44,137 bases of DNA, from contig JABJBP010000068.1 in NCBI GenBank assembly GCA_018665815.1, positions 1 to 44,137 of the forward strand, given 5' to 3'. Position numbers and translations under genes: made by a program. This document shows positions 17,631-25,937 of the stretch, piece by piece; the first letter of the stretch is position 1; each line of letters opens with the position of its first letter. Below the pieces are notes generated by a model. That model searched no databases. It worked only from the letters and a program-made list of their open reading frames with translations, and was not told the DNA's origin. The stretch is from Rhodospirillaceae bacterium (GTDB lineage: Bacteria > Pseudomonadota > Alphaproteobacteria > Rhodospirillales > Casp-alpha2).

Positions 17631-18230
17631 TTAAGCACCTATCGCTTCACGTTGCCTGAGAAAGCCCAGTAACGGCAAGAGCGGAAGCCCCAGAATGGAG
17701 AAGAAATCACCATCGACATCTTCAAACAATTGCGCCCCCAAGCCTTCCAATTGATAGGCCCCAACGGAGATAAATGCAGAAGCGCCGACCTGTGATAAAT
17801 AGTCCTCTATGAACGTATCCGATAGCGCACGCATTTTCATATCAATCGTTTCCTGGTGTTTCCAGACGCATTGACCAGCCTCTAAGACAACTGTCGCAGA
17901 AACCAAATGATGTGTTCTCCCCCGCAGCGCTATTAAATGTCGCCGGGCGTTATCGATGTCAGTTGGTTTGTCGAACCAGCGTCCCTCGTGGTCGAGCATT
18001 TGATCGGCACCAATAACCAAGGCATCCGGATGCAGTCGACTGACCGATTGAGCTTTGGCTTCCGCAAGCCTTTCGGCCGTGTCGGAGGCTGACAGGTTCT
18101 GTTCTTGGCAACTTTTCTTGATGGGTGTTTCATCCACGCCGGATGATTGTGCCGTATATGTAATGCCGGCTTGGTCGAGTAGCCGTCGGCGGACCATACT
18201 TTCAGACGCAAGGATAATCGACGGCGCCAT
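17631..18230 (-). CDS. maf: Maf-family nucleotide pyrophosphatase
   Basis: The 199-residue Maf/HAM1-fold protein hydrolyses non-canonical or excess nucleoside triphosphates to monophosphates. It shows IILASESMVRRRLLDQAGI, the active-site segment ALVIGADQML, and the motif FDKPTDIDNARRHLIALRG. The usual SxSPRR is SMVRRR here, a mild deviation shared by some alphaproteobacterial members as far as I recall. It starts 7 nt downstream of ppsR. Confidence 0.93.
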   Translation of the reverse strand: MAPSIILASESMVRRRLLDQAGITYTAQSSGVDETPIKKSCQEQNLSASDTAERLAEAKAQSVSRLHPDALVIGADQMLDHEGRWFDKPTDIDNARRHLIALRGRTHHLVSATVVLEAGQCVWKHQETIDMKMRALSDTFIEDYLSQVGASAFISVGAYQLEGLGAQLFEDVDGDFFSILGLPLLPLLGFLRQREAIGA

Positions 18231-18237
18231 GATCCGG

Positions 18238-19053
18238 TTACGAATGATCTAGGCGCTCGTGATAGAGTTGGAGAATAGTCGCCGCCGTTTCTTCAATGGA
18301 TTTGCGGCTGACGTTGATCACTGGCCAATCATGCTGGGTAAACAAACGCCGTGCCTCGTTGATTTCTTTCGAGACCATTTCAAAGTTTACGTAGTCCGTA
18401 TTTTCATCCTGGTCCAGTAGACGTAGCCGTTGACGCCTGATTTCAACCAAGCGTTTCGGATCCTTAGTCAGTCCAACCACCAAGGGTTTGTTCAGTTCGA
18501 AAACTTCCTTAGGAATCGGACAGCCGGGTACAATCGGCACGTTCGCTGCTTTGATACCCCGGTTCGCAAGATAAATGCCGGTCGGTGTTTTTGAGGTCCT
18601 GGAAACACCCAGCAACACCACATCGGCCTCATTCAAATCCCATGTGGATTGGCCGTCATCATGGCTCAAGGCGTATTGCATGGCCTCGATCCGATTAAAA
18701 TACTCAGCGTTCATCACATGTTGTGAACCGGGTTTTGCATGGCCTTCAACGCCGAGAAAGTTTGCCAAGGCGGCAACGATAGGATCAAGCACGGCAATGC
18801 AGGGAATTTGCAAGGTGGCACAGCCGTCTTCCAAAAGCCGACGGATTTTACTATCAACAAGGGTATAAATGACAAACCCACCCTGTTCTTCGAGGGTTGT
18901 CAGAATTTCCTCAACCTTATCTTCGGTTCGTACCAAAGACCAAATATGTTCTTCCGCTTCGATATGATCGAATTGTACCAAACATGCGCGGCCGACGAGG
19001 TTGACCGTTTCGCCGGTTGAATCGGAAACAAGATGGACGTGAACGCTTTTCAT
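18238..19053 (-). CDS. ppsR: DUF299 kinase/pyrophosphorylase (PEP synthase / PPDK regulatory protein)
   Basis: The 271-residue bifunctional protein phosphorylates (with ADP) and dephosphorylates PEP synthase or pyruvate phosphate dikinase. It shows the family N-terminus HLVSDSTGETVNL, the P-loop-like GVSRTSKTPTGIYLA (about residues 150-165), and the C-terminal INVSRKSIEETAATI. Which target is present cannot be told here. Its homologue flanks hemE and the origin in Caulobacter and Rickettsia, so its position next to the AT-rich 19054-19477 region is informative. Confidence 0.95.
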   Translation of the reverse strand: MKSVHVHLVSDSTGETVNLVGRACLVQFDHIEAEEHIWSLVRTEDKVEEILTTLEEQGGFVIYTLVDSKIRRLLEDGCATLQIPCIAVLDPIVAALANFLGVEGHAKPGSQHVMNAEYFNRIEAMQYALSHDDGQSTWDLNEADVVLLGVSRTSKTPTGIYLANRGIKAANVPIVPGCPIPKEVFELNKPLVVGLTKDPKRLVEIRRQRLRLLDQDENTDYVNFEMVSKEINEARRLFTQHDWPVINVSRKSIEETAATILQLYHERLDHS

Positions 19054-19477
19054 TTATGTACAATGACCTGTGGGCTTTTGGCTTTTCGAATCGGGACAGT
19101 ATAGTCAATTTAAAATATCAATCATTCAATGCACGTAGACCTGAATCGGTTAGCATGTTTTTACACCTGGGAAAATCGTCTAAGGGATATCACAATGAAC
19201 GAGGTTTAATTTTATTTTATGGTCTTTATGGACAACATGGTTGTGAAACTATCCCGGTTATTCATGCTGGAAAACCAACGAATAAAAAGATTTTTTCTAA
19301 TTTATCTACAGGTTTTACCCATTTCATCTACGGCATGTTAGATATTGGATAATATGTAGATAAAATAGGGGATGATTTTTAATCCCCTTTTTCAGCCGCA
19401 CAACTACAACAACTACCTTTTCTATATATATAAGTTATATAGGTAAGTAGGTTGTTTCCTGATATTAAAGGCGTTGT
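19054..19477. other. candidate chromosomal replication origin (oriC)
   Basis: This 424-bp gene-free, strongly AT-rich region lies between divergent ppsR and hemE, the location of oriC in Caulobacter and Rickettsia. I find five 8-of-9 matches to the DnaA box TTWTNCACA: 19054-19062, 19226-19234, 19302-19310, and 19355-19363 (reverse strand), all of form TTATN[T/G]ACA, plus 19159-19167 (TTTTACACC). GANTC methylation sites occur at 19088 and 19143. A very AT-rich stretch at 19419-19442 (tatatata, ttatata) could be the unwinding element. A GGGGAT/ATCCCC hairpin followed by T5 is at 19368-19392. Genes on both sides point outward. Function is inferred, and no perfect DnaA box was found. Confidence 0.65.
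19368..19392 (+). terminator. terminator-like hairpin inside the candidate origin
   Basis: Arms GGGGAT (19368-19373) and ATCCCC (19382-19387) enclose an 8-nt T-rich loop, and TTTTT follows on the plus strand. No convincing gene ends upstream, so it may end a short transcript from the origin region, insulate hemE from readthrough, or be an origin element. Confidence 0.35.
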
Positions 19478-20515
19478 ATGACTTCAACCAAACCATTTTT
19501 GAGTGCTCTTCGCGGCGAAGCTGTTCAACCCGCACCGATTTGGCTGATGCGTCAAGCCGGACGGCACCTGCCGGAATACCGGGAACTACGGAAGAACGCG
19601 AAGAATTTTTTGGATTTTTGTTTCACGCCGGAGATGGCCGTTGAAGCAACCCGTCAGCCGCTTCGGCGCTACGCGTTCGATGCAGCGATTTTGTTTTCTG
19701 ACATTTTGGTGATCCCCCACGGCTTGGGTCAAAATGTTGCGTTTCGTGAAGGTGAAGGGCCGGTGTTGGCGCCCGTGCGTTCATTGGATGATATCGAAAA
19801 ACTTCAACTGGACGGGGTGAATGACCGACTAGCACCGGTGTTTGAGACGGTCCGTGAACTGGCGACAACCTTGGACGATAATACGGCTTTGATCGGTTTT
19901 GCCGGCGCGCCGTTTACAGTGGCGCTTTACATGATCGAAGGTCGCGGCGGTACGGAAGGGCCGAATATTCGCCGCTGGGCCGCAGAAAAACCCGATGAGT
20001 TCGGCCGCTTGATTGATTTGTTGTGCGAGGCGACCGCAAATTATTTAATTGCGCAAGTTGAACACGGCGCGGAGGCGTTGCAGCTGTTCGATAGTTGGGC
20101 CGGCTTGTTACCAGAAAGCCTGTTTCGGCGTTGGATTATCGAACCTAATCGTCGCATCGTCGAAAAAGTACGGGATGTTTATCCCGACATTCCAATCATT
20201 GGATTTCCTAGAAACGCCGGTGTTTTATATCGCGATTTCGCCAAGCAAACAGGGGTCAGCGGGATCAGTATCGACGCCGGCGTACCGATGGATTGGGCGG
20301 CGTCGGAATTGCAACCGATCTGTACCGTGCAGGGCAATTTGGATAATCAAATTTTGTTGTGTGGTGGCGAAATTTTGGATGCCGAAGTTCGCCGAATTGT
20401 CGACGGGCTTTCCGGCGGGCCGTTCGTGTTCAATCTTGGCCATGGCGTGTTGCCACCAACACCACCTGAACATGTTGGCCGGGTTGTTGAGTTGGTTCGC
20501 CAACAGACAGCTTAA
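19478..20515 (+). CDS. hemE: uroporphyrinogen decarboxylase
   Basis: The 345-residue barrel enzyme removes four acetate carboxyls from uroporphyrinogen III, giving coproporphyrinogen III. The diagnostic N-terminal motif is PIWLMRQAGRHLPEYREL. GFAGAPFTVALYMIEG and the substrate-side FNLGHGVLPPTPPEHV near the C-terminus are also present. The length is normal. AAAGGCG precedes the ATG. It is the first plus-strand gene beyond the candidate origin, and hemH follows after 18 nt. Confidence 0.97.
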   Translation: MTSTKPFLSALRGEAVQPAPIWLMRQAGRHLPEYRELRKNAKNFLDFCFTPEMAVEATRQPLRRYAFDAAILFSDILVIPHGLGQNVAFREGEGPVLAPVRSLDDIEKLQLDGVNDRLAPVFETVRELATTLDDNTALIGFAGAPFTVALYMIEGRGGTEGPNIRRWAAEKPDEFGRLIDLLCEATANYLIAQVEHGAEALQLFDSWAGLLPESLFRRWIIEPNRRIVEKVRDVYPDIPIIGFPRNAGVLYRDFAKQTGVSGISIDAGVPMDWAASELQPICTVQGNLDNQILLCGGEILDAEVRRIVDGLSGGPFVFNLGHGVLPPTPPEHVGRVVELVRQQTA

Positions 20516-20533
20516 GGACGGAAAACGATCACC

Positions 20534-21601
20534 ATGTCGTCGCGTATTGCCATCGTGTTGTTCAATCTCGGCGGTCCGGATGATCCGGATGCGGTACGGC
20601 CGTTTTTGTTTAATCTGTTCAATGATCCGGCGATCATTGGGGTCCCTGGACCGCTACGCTGGCTGCTGGCGCAGTTTATCTCACGTCGGCGTGCCCCGGT
20701 GGCTCGAGAGATCTATGCGCATCTCGGCGGCAAATCGCCGCTCCTGGAGCTAACACAGGAACAGGCTGAAGCGCTTGAGACGGAAGTTTCGAAGACCCGC
20801 GATGCTAAGGTCTTTATCACCATGCGTTATTGGCATCCCATGAGCGACGAGACCGTCAGGGCTGTGAAGGCCTACGCGCCGGACGAAATCATTTTGCTGC
20901 CGCTCTATCCGCAATTTTCAACAACCACTGTCGGTTCGTCGTTGAAGGACTGGCGCCGCGCGGCGGCGCGGGCCGGGCTCGAGGCACCGACCAAGTCGGT
21001 TTGTTGTTATCCGCTGGACAGCGGATGGATTGCGGCGCAAGCGGATGTTATCGGCAAGGCGATTAAGGCAATGCCGGAGATGCAGGCCGGCACGCCGGCG
21101 CGTGTTTTATTTTCCGCCCATGGATTGCCGAAGAAAATTATTGAGGCCGGCGATCCTTATCAGTGGCAGGTTGAGCAGACGGCCCAGGCCGTCGTTGATG
21201 CGGTAGAGGGCGTCGTCGATTGGAGCATTTGCTATCAAAGCCGCGTCGGGCCGTTGGAATGGATAGGACCTTCATTGGACGATGAACTGCTGCGTGCTGC
21301 CGCCGATGGCGTGGCGGTCGTCGTTGTGCCGATCGCGTTCGTTTCAGAACATTCGGAAACTTTGGTGGAACTGGATATCGAATACCGAAGAGAAGCGGCA
21401 AGGCTTGGTGTTCCAGATTATCGGCGTGTGCCCGCCGTCGCCGCGCACCCGGCGTTTATCAGCGGCCTGGCCGGCCTTGTTGAGCGCTTGCTCGCGGTGC
21501 CTTCCGGGACAGTGTATGGCGGTGCAGAGGGCCGCCGAATTTGTCCGGCGGCGTGGGGCCAATGCGGCTGCACGAAGCTAGACGAGGCGGTGACGCGATG
21601 A
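20534..21601 (+). CDS. hemH: ferrochelatase
   Basis: The 355-residue enzyme inserts Fe(II) into the porphyrin ring. It shows IVLFNLGGPDDPDAVRPFL, the region with the catalytic His in LFSAHGLPKKII, and VPIAFVSEHSETLVELDIEY with the conserved Glu/His set. The C-terminal tail has Cys337, Cys344 and Cys346 (ICPAAWGQCGC), which resembles the tail that holds a [2Fe-2S] cluster in some bacterial and mitochondrial ferrochelatases. AAGGAC lies upstream of the ATG. The stop overlaps the hemJ start (ATGA). Confidence 0.96.
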   Translation: MSSRIAIVLFNLGGPDDPDAVRPFLFNLFNDPAIIGVPGPLRWLLAQFISRRRAPVAREIYAHLGGKSPLLELTQEQAEALETEVSKTRDAKVFITMRYWHPMSDETVRAVKAYAPDEIILLPLYPQFSTTTVGSSLKDWRRAAARAGLEAPTKSVCCYPLDSGWIAAQADVIGKAIKAMPEMQAGTPARVLFSAHGLPKKIIEAGDPYQWQVEQTAQAVVDAVEGVVDWSICYQSRVGPLEWIGPSLDDELLRAAADGVAVVVVPIAFVSEHSETLVELDIEYRREAARLGVPDYRRVPAVAAHPAFISGLAGLVERLLAVPSGTVYGGAEGRRICPAAWGQCGCTKLDEAVTR

Positions 21602-22047
21602 TTGAAATTTCCGGCACGGTGTTTCTTTGGGTCAAAGCCCTGCACGTCATCAGCGTGATTTCGTGGATGGCTGGGTTGCTCTATTTGCCGAGGCTATTCG
21701 TCTATCACGCCGAGGCCGAGGTCGGCTCGGATAAGTCGGAAATGCTGAAAGTTATGGAGCGCCGGTTGCTGCGCGCGATTATGACTCCGGCCATGATGGC
21801 ATCGTGGATTTTCGGCGTGATCATGGCGGCCAGCCTCGGGCCCGATGTCTGGGTTGAGCCCTGGTTCGTGGTGAAATTAATTTGCGTCGTGGCGATGAGT
21901 GCTGCGCATTCAAAGATGGCCGTTTGGCGCAAGGACTTTGCCGAGGATCGCAATACCCGCAGCCATAAATTTTACCGCTTCGCCAATGAGGTGCCGACGG
22001 TGTTGATGATCGCGATTGTCATCATGGTCATCGTGAAACCCTTTTGA
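21598..22047 (+). CDS. hemJ: protoporphyrinogen IX oxidase HemJ
   Basis: The 149-residue membrane protein has four hydrophobic segments (about 8-27, 55-75, 80-98 and 125-145). The first carries the conserved His in VKALHVISVISWMAGLLYLP, and a Lys/Arg-rich loop (SHKFYRFANEVPT) precedes the last. This is the HemJ (UPF0093) layout; HemJ replaces HemG/HemY in many alphaproteobacteria and oxidises protoporphyrinogen. The start at 21598 overlaps the hemH stop by 4 bp, giving a hemE-hemH-hemJ unit. Confidence 0.95.
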   Translation: MIEISGTVFLWVKALHVISVISWMAGLLYLPRLFVYHAEAEVGSDKSEMLKVMERRLLRAIMTPAMMASWIFGVIMAASLGPDVWVEPWFVVKLICVVAMSAAHSKMAVWRKDFAEDRNTRSHKFYRFANEVPTVLMIAIVIMVIVKPF

Positions 22048-22167
22048 AGGTGTTGGTGTAGAAGCGAAAATACGATTGACAGGTTCCGGAGCTTTCGGTA
22101 ATCCTGGCGGCCTCATCGTCGAACGATCAACTTATCCATCGACGTTTACCAATTCTACGGGACATCC

Positions 22168-22254
22168 AAAACAATTTCACGGGCCAAAGCCCGGGCAAAA
22201 CAATTCCTCAGGCTGAAGCCTGGGTAAAACAAACTCACGGGCTAAAGCCCGGGG
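22168..22254. repeat. three tandem 29-bp units, each with a palindromic core
   Basis: The units 22168-22196, 22197-22225 and 22226-22254 are directly adjacent and each 29 bp. Each begins AAAACAA and continues with a small hairpin: GGGC-caaa-GCCC, AGGCT-ga-AGCCT, and GGGCT-aa-AGCCC. The second unit carries compensating changes that keep the stem paired, which points to selection for structure rather than mere duplication. They lie between hemJ and rho. No spacers separate them, so this is not a CRISPR array. The remainder of 22048-22349 holds the C-rich rho leader and nothing else I recognise. Confidence 0.8.
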
Positions 22255-22290
22255 CCGATCCGCAAGGATTTTTCTGCCTCCTGTTCTGGA

Positions 22291-22330
22291 CCTACTCCCA
22301 CCATCCCACGCCCTCCCCCTTTCCCCCCCA
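22291..22330 (+). promoter_or_regulatory. C-rich, G-poor leader of rho, candidate rut site
   Basis: In these 40 bases I count 27 C and one G, ending 19 nt before the rho ATG. Such unstructured C-over-G segments are what Rho binds on RNA. In E. coli rho is autoregulated by attenuation in its own leader. A self-terminating leader is therefore likely here, but this rests on composition only. Confidence 0.5.
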
Positions 22331-22349
22331 TGATGCCGGATAACCGAAG

Positions 22350-23606
22350 ATGAACCTCAAAGAACTCAAATCAAAAACCCCGCCCGAGCTTTTGTCCTTT
22401 GCCGAGGAGCTGGAAGTCGAGAACGCCAGCACGCTCAGGAAGCAGGACATGATGTTCGCCATCCTCAAGCATCTGGCGGACGATGATCAGGCGATTTTCG
22501 GCGACGGCGTCCTTGAAGTTTTGCAAGACGGCTTCGGATTTTTGCGCAGCCCGGAGGCCAACTACCTGCCGGGCCCGGATGATATTTACGTCAGCCCGAG
22601 CCAGATCCGGCGCTTTGGATTGCGCACCGGCGATACGGTCGAAGGCGAGATTCGCGCGCCGAAAGAAGGCGAGCGCTATTTTGCCCTGTTGAAGGTCGGC
22701 GAGGTCAATTTCGCTGATCCTGACGACGTTCGTCACCGGATTAATTTCGATAACCTGACGCCGCTTTATCCCGATGACCGGCTGGCTATGGAAATCGACA
22801 ACCCGGAACACAAGGACCCGACCAGCCGGGTGCTGGATCTGATCACGCCGATCGGCAAGGGCCAGCGCGCGTTGATCGTTGCCCCGCCCCGGACGGGTAA
22901 AACGGTGATGCTGCAAAACATCGCGCAATCGGTCGCGGAAAATCACCCTGAATGCTATCTGATCGTCTTGTTGATCGATGAGCGGCCCGAAGAAGTCACC
23001 GATATGGCGCGTTCGGTCAAAGGTGAGGTCATCAGCTCAACATTTGACGAGCCGGCCTCGCGCCACGTCCAGGTCACCGAGATGGTCATCCAAAAGGCCA
23101 AGCGGCTTGTTGAACACAAGCGCGATGTAGTGATCTTATTGGATTCGATCACACGGCTGGCCCGTGCGTACAACACCGTGGTGCCATCTAGCGGCAAGGT
23201 GTTGACCGGAGGTGTCGATGCAAACGCCCTACAGCGCCCAAAACGGTTCTTTGGCGCCGCGCGGAACATCGAAGAAGGGGGCTCACTTACGATCATCGCG
23301 ACAGCCCTAATTGATACGGGCTCGCGAATGGACGAAGTCATCTTTGAAGAATTTAAGGGCACCGGCAACTCGGAAATCATTCTGGATCGGAAACTATCCG
23401 ATAAACGGACCTGGCCGAGCATCGATATCACCAAATCGGGCACCCGGAAGGAAGAACTGCTGGTTGATCAGGGCACACTGTCGAAAATGTGGGTGCTCAG
23501 GCGCATTCTCATGCCGATGGGCGTCACCGATGCCATGGACTTCCTACTCGATAAGCTCAAAACCTCGAAGAACAACGACGACTTCTTCGACTCAATGAAC
23601 ACTTAA
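22350..23606 (+). CDS. rho: transcription termination factor Rho
   Basis: The 418-residue hexameric RNA helicase terminates transcription at C-rich RNA. The N-terminal helical domain starts [20 protein letters not shown]. The cold-shock-like RNA-binding domain includes [20 protein letters not shown]. The ATPase core has Walker A APPRTGKT, Walker [17 protein letters not shown], and the secondary RNA-binding Q and R loops ([20 protein letters not shown]). Length and motifs are standard. It follows the haem genes and its leader holds repeats and a C-rich tract. Confidence 0.98.
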   Translation: MNLKELKSKTPPELLSFAEELEVENASTLRKQDMMFAILKHLADDDQAIFGDGVLEVLQDGFGFLRSPEANYLPGPDDIYVSPSQIRRFGLRTGDTVEGEIRAPKEGERYFALLKVGEVNFADPDDVRHRINFDNLTPLYPDDRLAMEIDNPEHKDPTSRVLDLITPIGKGQRALIVAPPRTGKTVMLQNIAQSVAENHPECYLIVLLIDERPEEVTDMARSVKGEVISSTFDEPASRHVQVTEMVIQKAKRLVEHKRDVVILLDSITRLARAYNTVVPSSGKVLTGGVDANALQRPKRFFGAARNIEEGGSLTIIATALIDTGSRMDEVIFEEFKGTGNSEIILDRKLSDKRTWPSIDITKSGTRKEELLVDQGTLSKMWVLRRILMPMGVTDAMDFLLDKLKTSKNNDDFFDSMNT

Positions 23607-23652
23607 AGCCTAATTTTGGCGTTTTAAGGTCGCTTTTTAGCCCCAAATCCCG

Positions 23653-24450
23653 TTATTTTAGGATGTCTGCCCCGTCCCGCCGCAAGGCCTGGCGGGCGTA
23701 GTAGTGGAATGTGGCGTTCAAAGGTGCCGGTTTCAGGCGGTAATCGTGCGCGTGGCGGCCGGCTTCAGGTGGTAGCGGCTTTATTTCCCCGGCGGCCATG
23801 GCGTCTAGTTGCATTTTCGCGGCACGCTCGAAGTGAAAAGCCAAAACGGCGGCCTCTTCGACCGTGGTGCCCGCCGACAATTGCCCGTGATGAGCCAACA
23901 GGATAGACCGTTTGTCGCCAAGTGCCGTTGAGATTAAATCTCCTTCCTCATCGCCGATCGGCGGTCCTGGCCATTCCGCTAACCAGGCGCAGTCATCGTA
24001 GAACATGGCGGTATCCATGTGCGACGCGATCAACGGCACGCCGATCATCGAGAGTGCCGAGACGTAGGGTGGGTGTGTGTGGATGATGCATTGGACATCG
24101 GGCCTAGCCTGGTAGACCCACAAATGAAACCGGTTTGACGGGTTGGCCATACCTTCGCCATCTAAGACATTCAAATCATCATCGACCAGCAAGAAATCGC
24201 TGGCATGAATTTCATCCAGGCCCAATCCGAAGCGCGCCGTCCACATGGTGTCCGGCGCATCGCCACGCGCCGTAATCTGGCCAGCAAGACCCGAACCGTG
24301 TCCTTCGACGGCCAGCATGCGCGCACTGAGCGCGAGTTTTTGCGGCACGCTCCAATCGGGTTTGGCCAGATGCACGTCCATCTCGACCGTCGCCCGGGCT
24401 TCAAAATCGGCTTTCGGTTTTTGGGGCACGCCTGCATCGTTTGATGCCAT
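23653..24450 (-). CDS. class II aldolase/adducin-family protein
   Basis: The 265-residue protein has the class II aldolase fold. The Zn-binding His pair lies in CIIHTHPPYVSAL, a second His set in LLAHHGQLSAG, and the N-terminal GHGSGLAGQITAR marks the substrate-phosphate region. The family cleaves or decarboxylates sugar phosphates and related aldols. The substrate cannot be read here. I start it at the ATG at 24450, preceded by AGGGAGA; longer frames are antisense to the GFA gene. It is the last gene of a four-gene operon. Confidence 0.88.
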   Translation of the reverse strand: MASNDAGVPQKPKADFEARATVEMDVHLAKPDWSVPQKLALSARMLAVEGHGSGLAGQITARGDAPDTMWTARFGLGLDEIHASDFLLVDDDLNVLDGEGMANPSNRFHLWVYQARPDVQCIIHTHPPYVSALSMIGVPLIASHMDTAMFYDDCAWLAEWPGPPIGDEEGDLISTALGDKRSILLAHHGQLSAGTTVEEAAVLAFHFERAAKMQLDAMAAGEIKPLPPEAGRHAHDYRLKPAPLNATFHYYARQALRRDGADILK

Positions 24451-24460
24451 GATGATCTCC

Positions 24461-24886
24461 CTAGTCGAGTGTAACCGTTGTCGGTGTCCAGTTGTCGCGC
24501 CGCCGTTGGCGCCGGCCGGCTTCGTCTTCGCCCAGATAACTGACCGGTTCGGGGCCGCCGGTGAAACTTTCATGGTCGTCGAAGGAGTTGACGATGAGGG
24601 TCGCATAAGTCCGCTCGCCGTCATCCATGACCGCAGCGATATAAACGCCGCAATTTGCGCAGACGAAAAATTCCGCGGCCTTGTGGCCAAACTGATAGCG
24701 CACCAGTTTATCGGCGTCATGAACCGTTATATCCACAAGTCCCGCGGGGTCCGCGACGGCGCGCACGCCATGCTTGCGGCAGAACGAACACTGGCAGGCG
24801 CGAACCGGGAAGTCCGCCGGTGCGGTTTCCGATTGGAGCCGCAGTTCAAGATTGCCGCAGTGGCACCGGCCGTGGATGTCATGCAT
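24461..24886 (-). CDS. GFA (glutathione-dependent formaldehyde-activating)/CENP-V-family Zn protein
   Basis: The 141-residue protein carries the GFA zinc pattern: CHCGN at residues 9-13, the central CQCSFCRKHG, and CANCGVY. GFA members bind zinc and in some cases catalyse condensation of formaldehyde with glutathione; many are of unknown activity. GAGGA lies upstream of the ATG at 24886. It is 10 nt from the aldolase gene and 28 nt after the M19 gene, so it shares their operon. Confidence 0.9.
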   Translation of the reverse strand: MHDIHGRCHCGNLELRLQSETAPADFPVRACQCSFCRKHGVRAVADPAGLVDITVHDADKLVRYQFGHKAAEFFVCANCGVYIAAVMDDGERTYATLIVNSFDDHESFTGGPEPVSYLGEDEAGRRQRRRDNWTPTTVTLD

Positions 24887-24914
24887 GTTCCGAATTCCTC
24901 GTTATCAATTTGGG

Positions 24915-25925
24915 CTAACCACCCCAGACCTCGGCGAAGACACGCATCCAGTTTCCACCGATAATTTTGCCAACATCGTCAGGGTCGTAACCGCGCTCAA
25001 GAAGCTTGGCCGTCAAGTTGGGCAACAGGTTGGGGGTCTCTATGCCGGCTGGAAAATAATGCGGTGGCGGTGGGTAGATGGCGGCGTCCCAGCGGCCGGT
25101 GGCGACGGCATCGTCATAGCGTGCCTGGGCCTTCTCCGCTGAGATGATCGGGTCCATGCCCATGTAATAATCGATCCCCAGCCCGACGTGATCGGGTCCG
25201 ATCAACTCGACGGCGTAGTCGATAAACTCAATAAACCGATCCAGGTTCGGCCGCGCCTCGGTGCCGAGGAACCCCGGGAACCCGACAATGCCGACCAGGC
25301 CGCCGGTGGCCGCACAGGCCAGCATCTGTTCGTCGGTGATGTTGCGGGGGGAGGGGTAGAGCGCGTGCGCGTTGGCATGGGAAAATACGAACGGTTGGGT
25401 CGACGCTTCGATGGCATCAAGTGTCGTCCGATTGCCAGTGTGTGAGCCGTCAACAATGATACCCAGTGCATTGCAGCGCTTGACCAGCTCCAGCCCGAAT
25501 ATACTGAGGCCGCCGTCAGTTCGTTCCAATGCGCCGTCGCCAACGCGGCATTTGACGTTATAGGTCAATTGCAACATGCCCAGGCCCAGCACCTTGTAGG
25601 CGTCCAAAAGGTTCAAATCATCTTCGACGGGATCGGTGCCTTGAAAATGAAAGACGATGCCCACCTGGCCGCCGGCTTTTGCGGCCGTGATGTCGGCAGC
25701 ATGGCGCACCAGCGTAAGGCGGGGATCGGTATCGATGAAACGGTGCCAGCCGCCGAGATTGCGCAGTGTCTGTTCAGCGGACTCGCGGATGGCGATGGTC
25801 GGGACGGCGGCGGTGAGGCCGCCGTCGATGTACCATCCGACATTGCCCCGATCCATCAACAACGGGCAAACCCCGTCGATGACGATGGCCTGGTCGTGGA
25901 ACTCAGCCGGGTCGATTACCGGCAT
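24915..25925 (-). CDS. M19 (membrane dipeptidase)-family protein lacking part of the metal site
   Basis: The 336-residue protein aligns along its length with renal-dipeptidase-type M19 amidohydrolases. DGSHTGNRTTLDAIEAS, SHANAHAL with PRNITDEQ, and the late GIDYY region keep two His ligands and the Asp. However, the usual N-terminal DGHND is DGVCP here, so the H-x-D pair is missing, and the bridging Glu of the EGG segment appears as Gln in HFQGTD. It may be a mono-metal or non-peptidase member. AAGGAGG precedes the ATG. It is 12 nt after the quinone oxidoreductase gene. Confidence 0.85.
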   Translation of the reverse strand: MPVIDPAEFHDQAIVIDGVCPLLMDRGNVGWYIDGGLTAAVPTIAIRESAEQTLRNLGGWHRFIDTDPRLTLVRHAADITAAKAGGQVGIVFHFQGTDPVEDDLNLLDAYKVLGLGMLQLTYNVKCRVGDGALERTDGGLSIFGLELVKRCNALGIIVDGSHTGNRTTLDAIEASTQPFVFSHANAHALYPSPRNITDEQMLACAATGGLVGIVGFPGFLGTEARPNLDRFIEFIDYAVELIGPDHVGLGIDYYMGMDPIISAEKAQARYDDAVATGRWDAAIYPPPPHYFPAGIETPNLLPNLTAKLLERGYDPDDVGKIIGGNWMRVFAEVWGG

Positions 25926-25937
25926 GGCGGCGCCTCC

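Noticed and set aside
19017-19352. A 111-codon plus-strand open frame crossing the ppsR start into the origin region
   Set aside because: It overlaps ppsR in antisense, has low-complexity AT-driven composition, no clear ribosome site and no recognisable motif.
22168-22254. Possible short CRISPR array (three 29-bp repeats)
   Set aside because: The units are directly adjacent without spacers and no cas genes are present.
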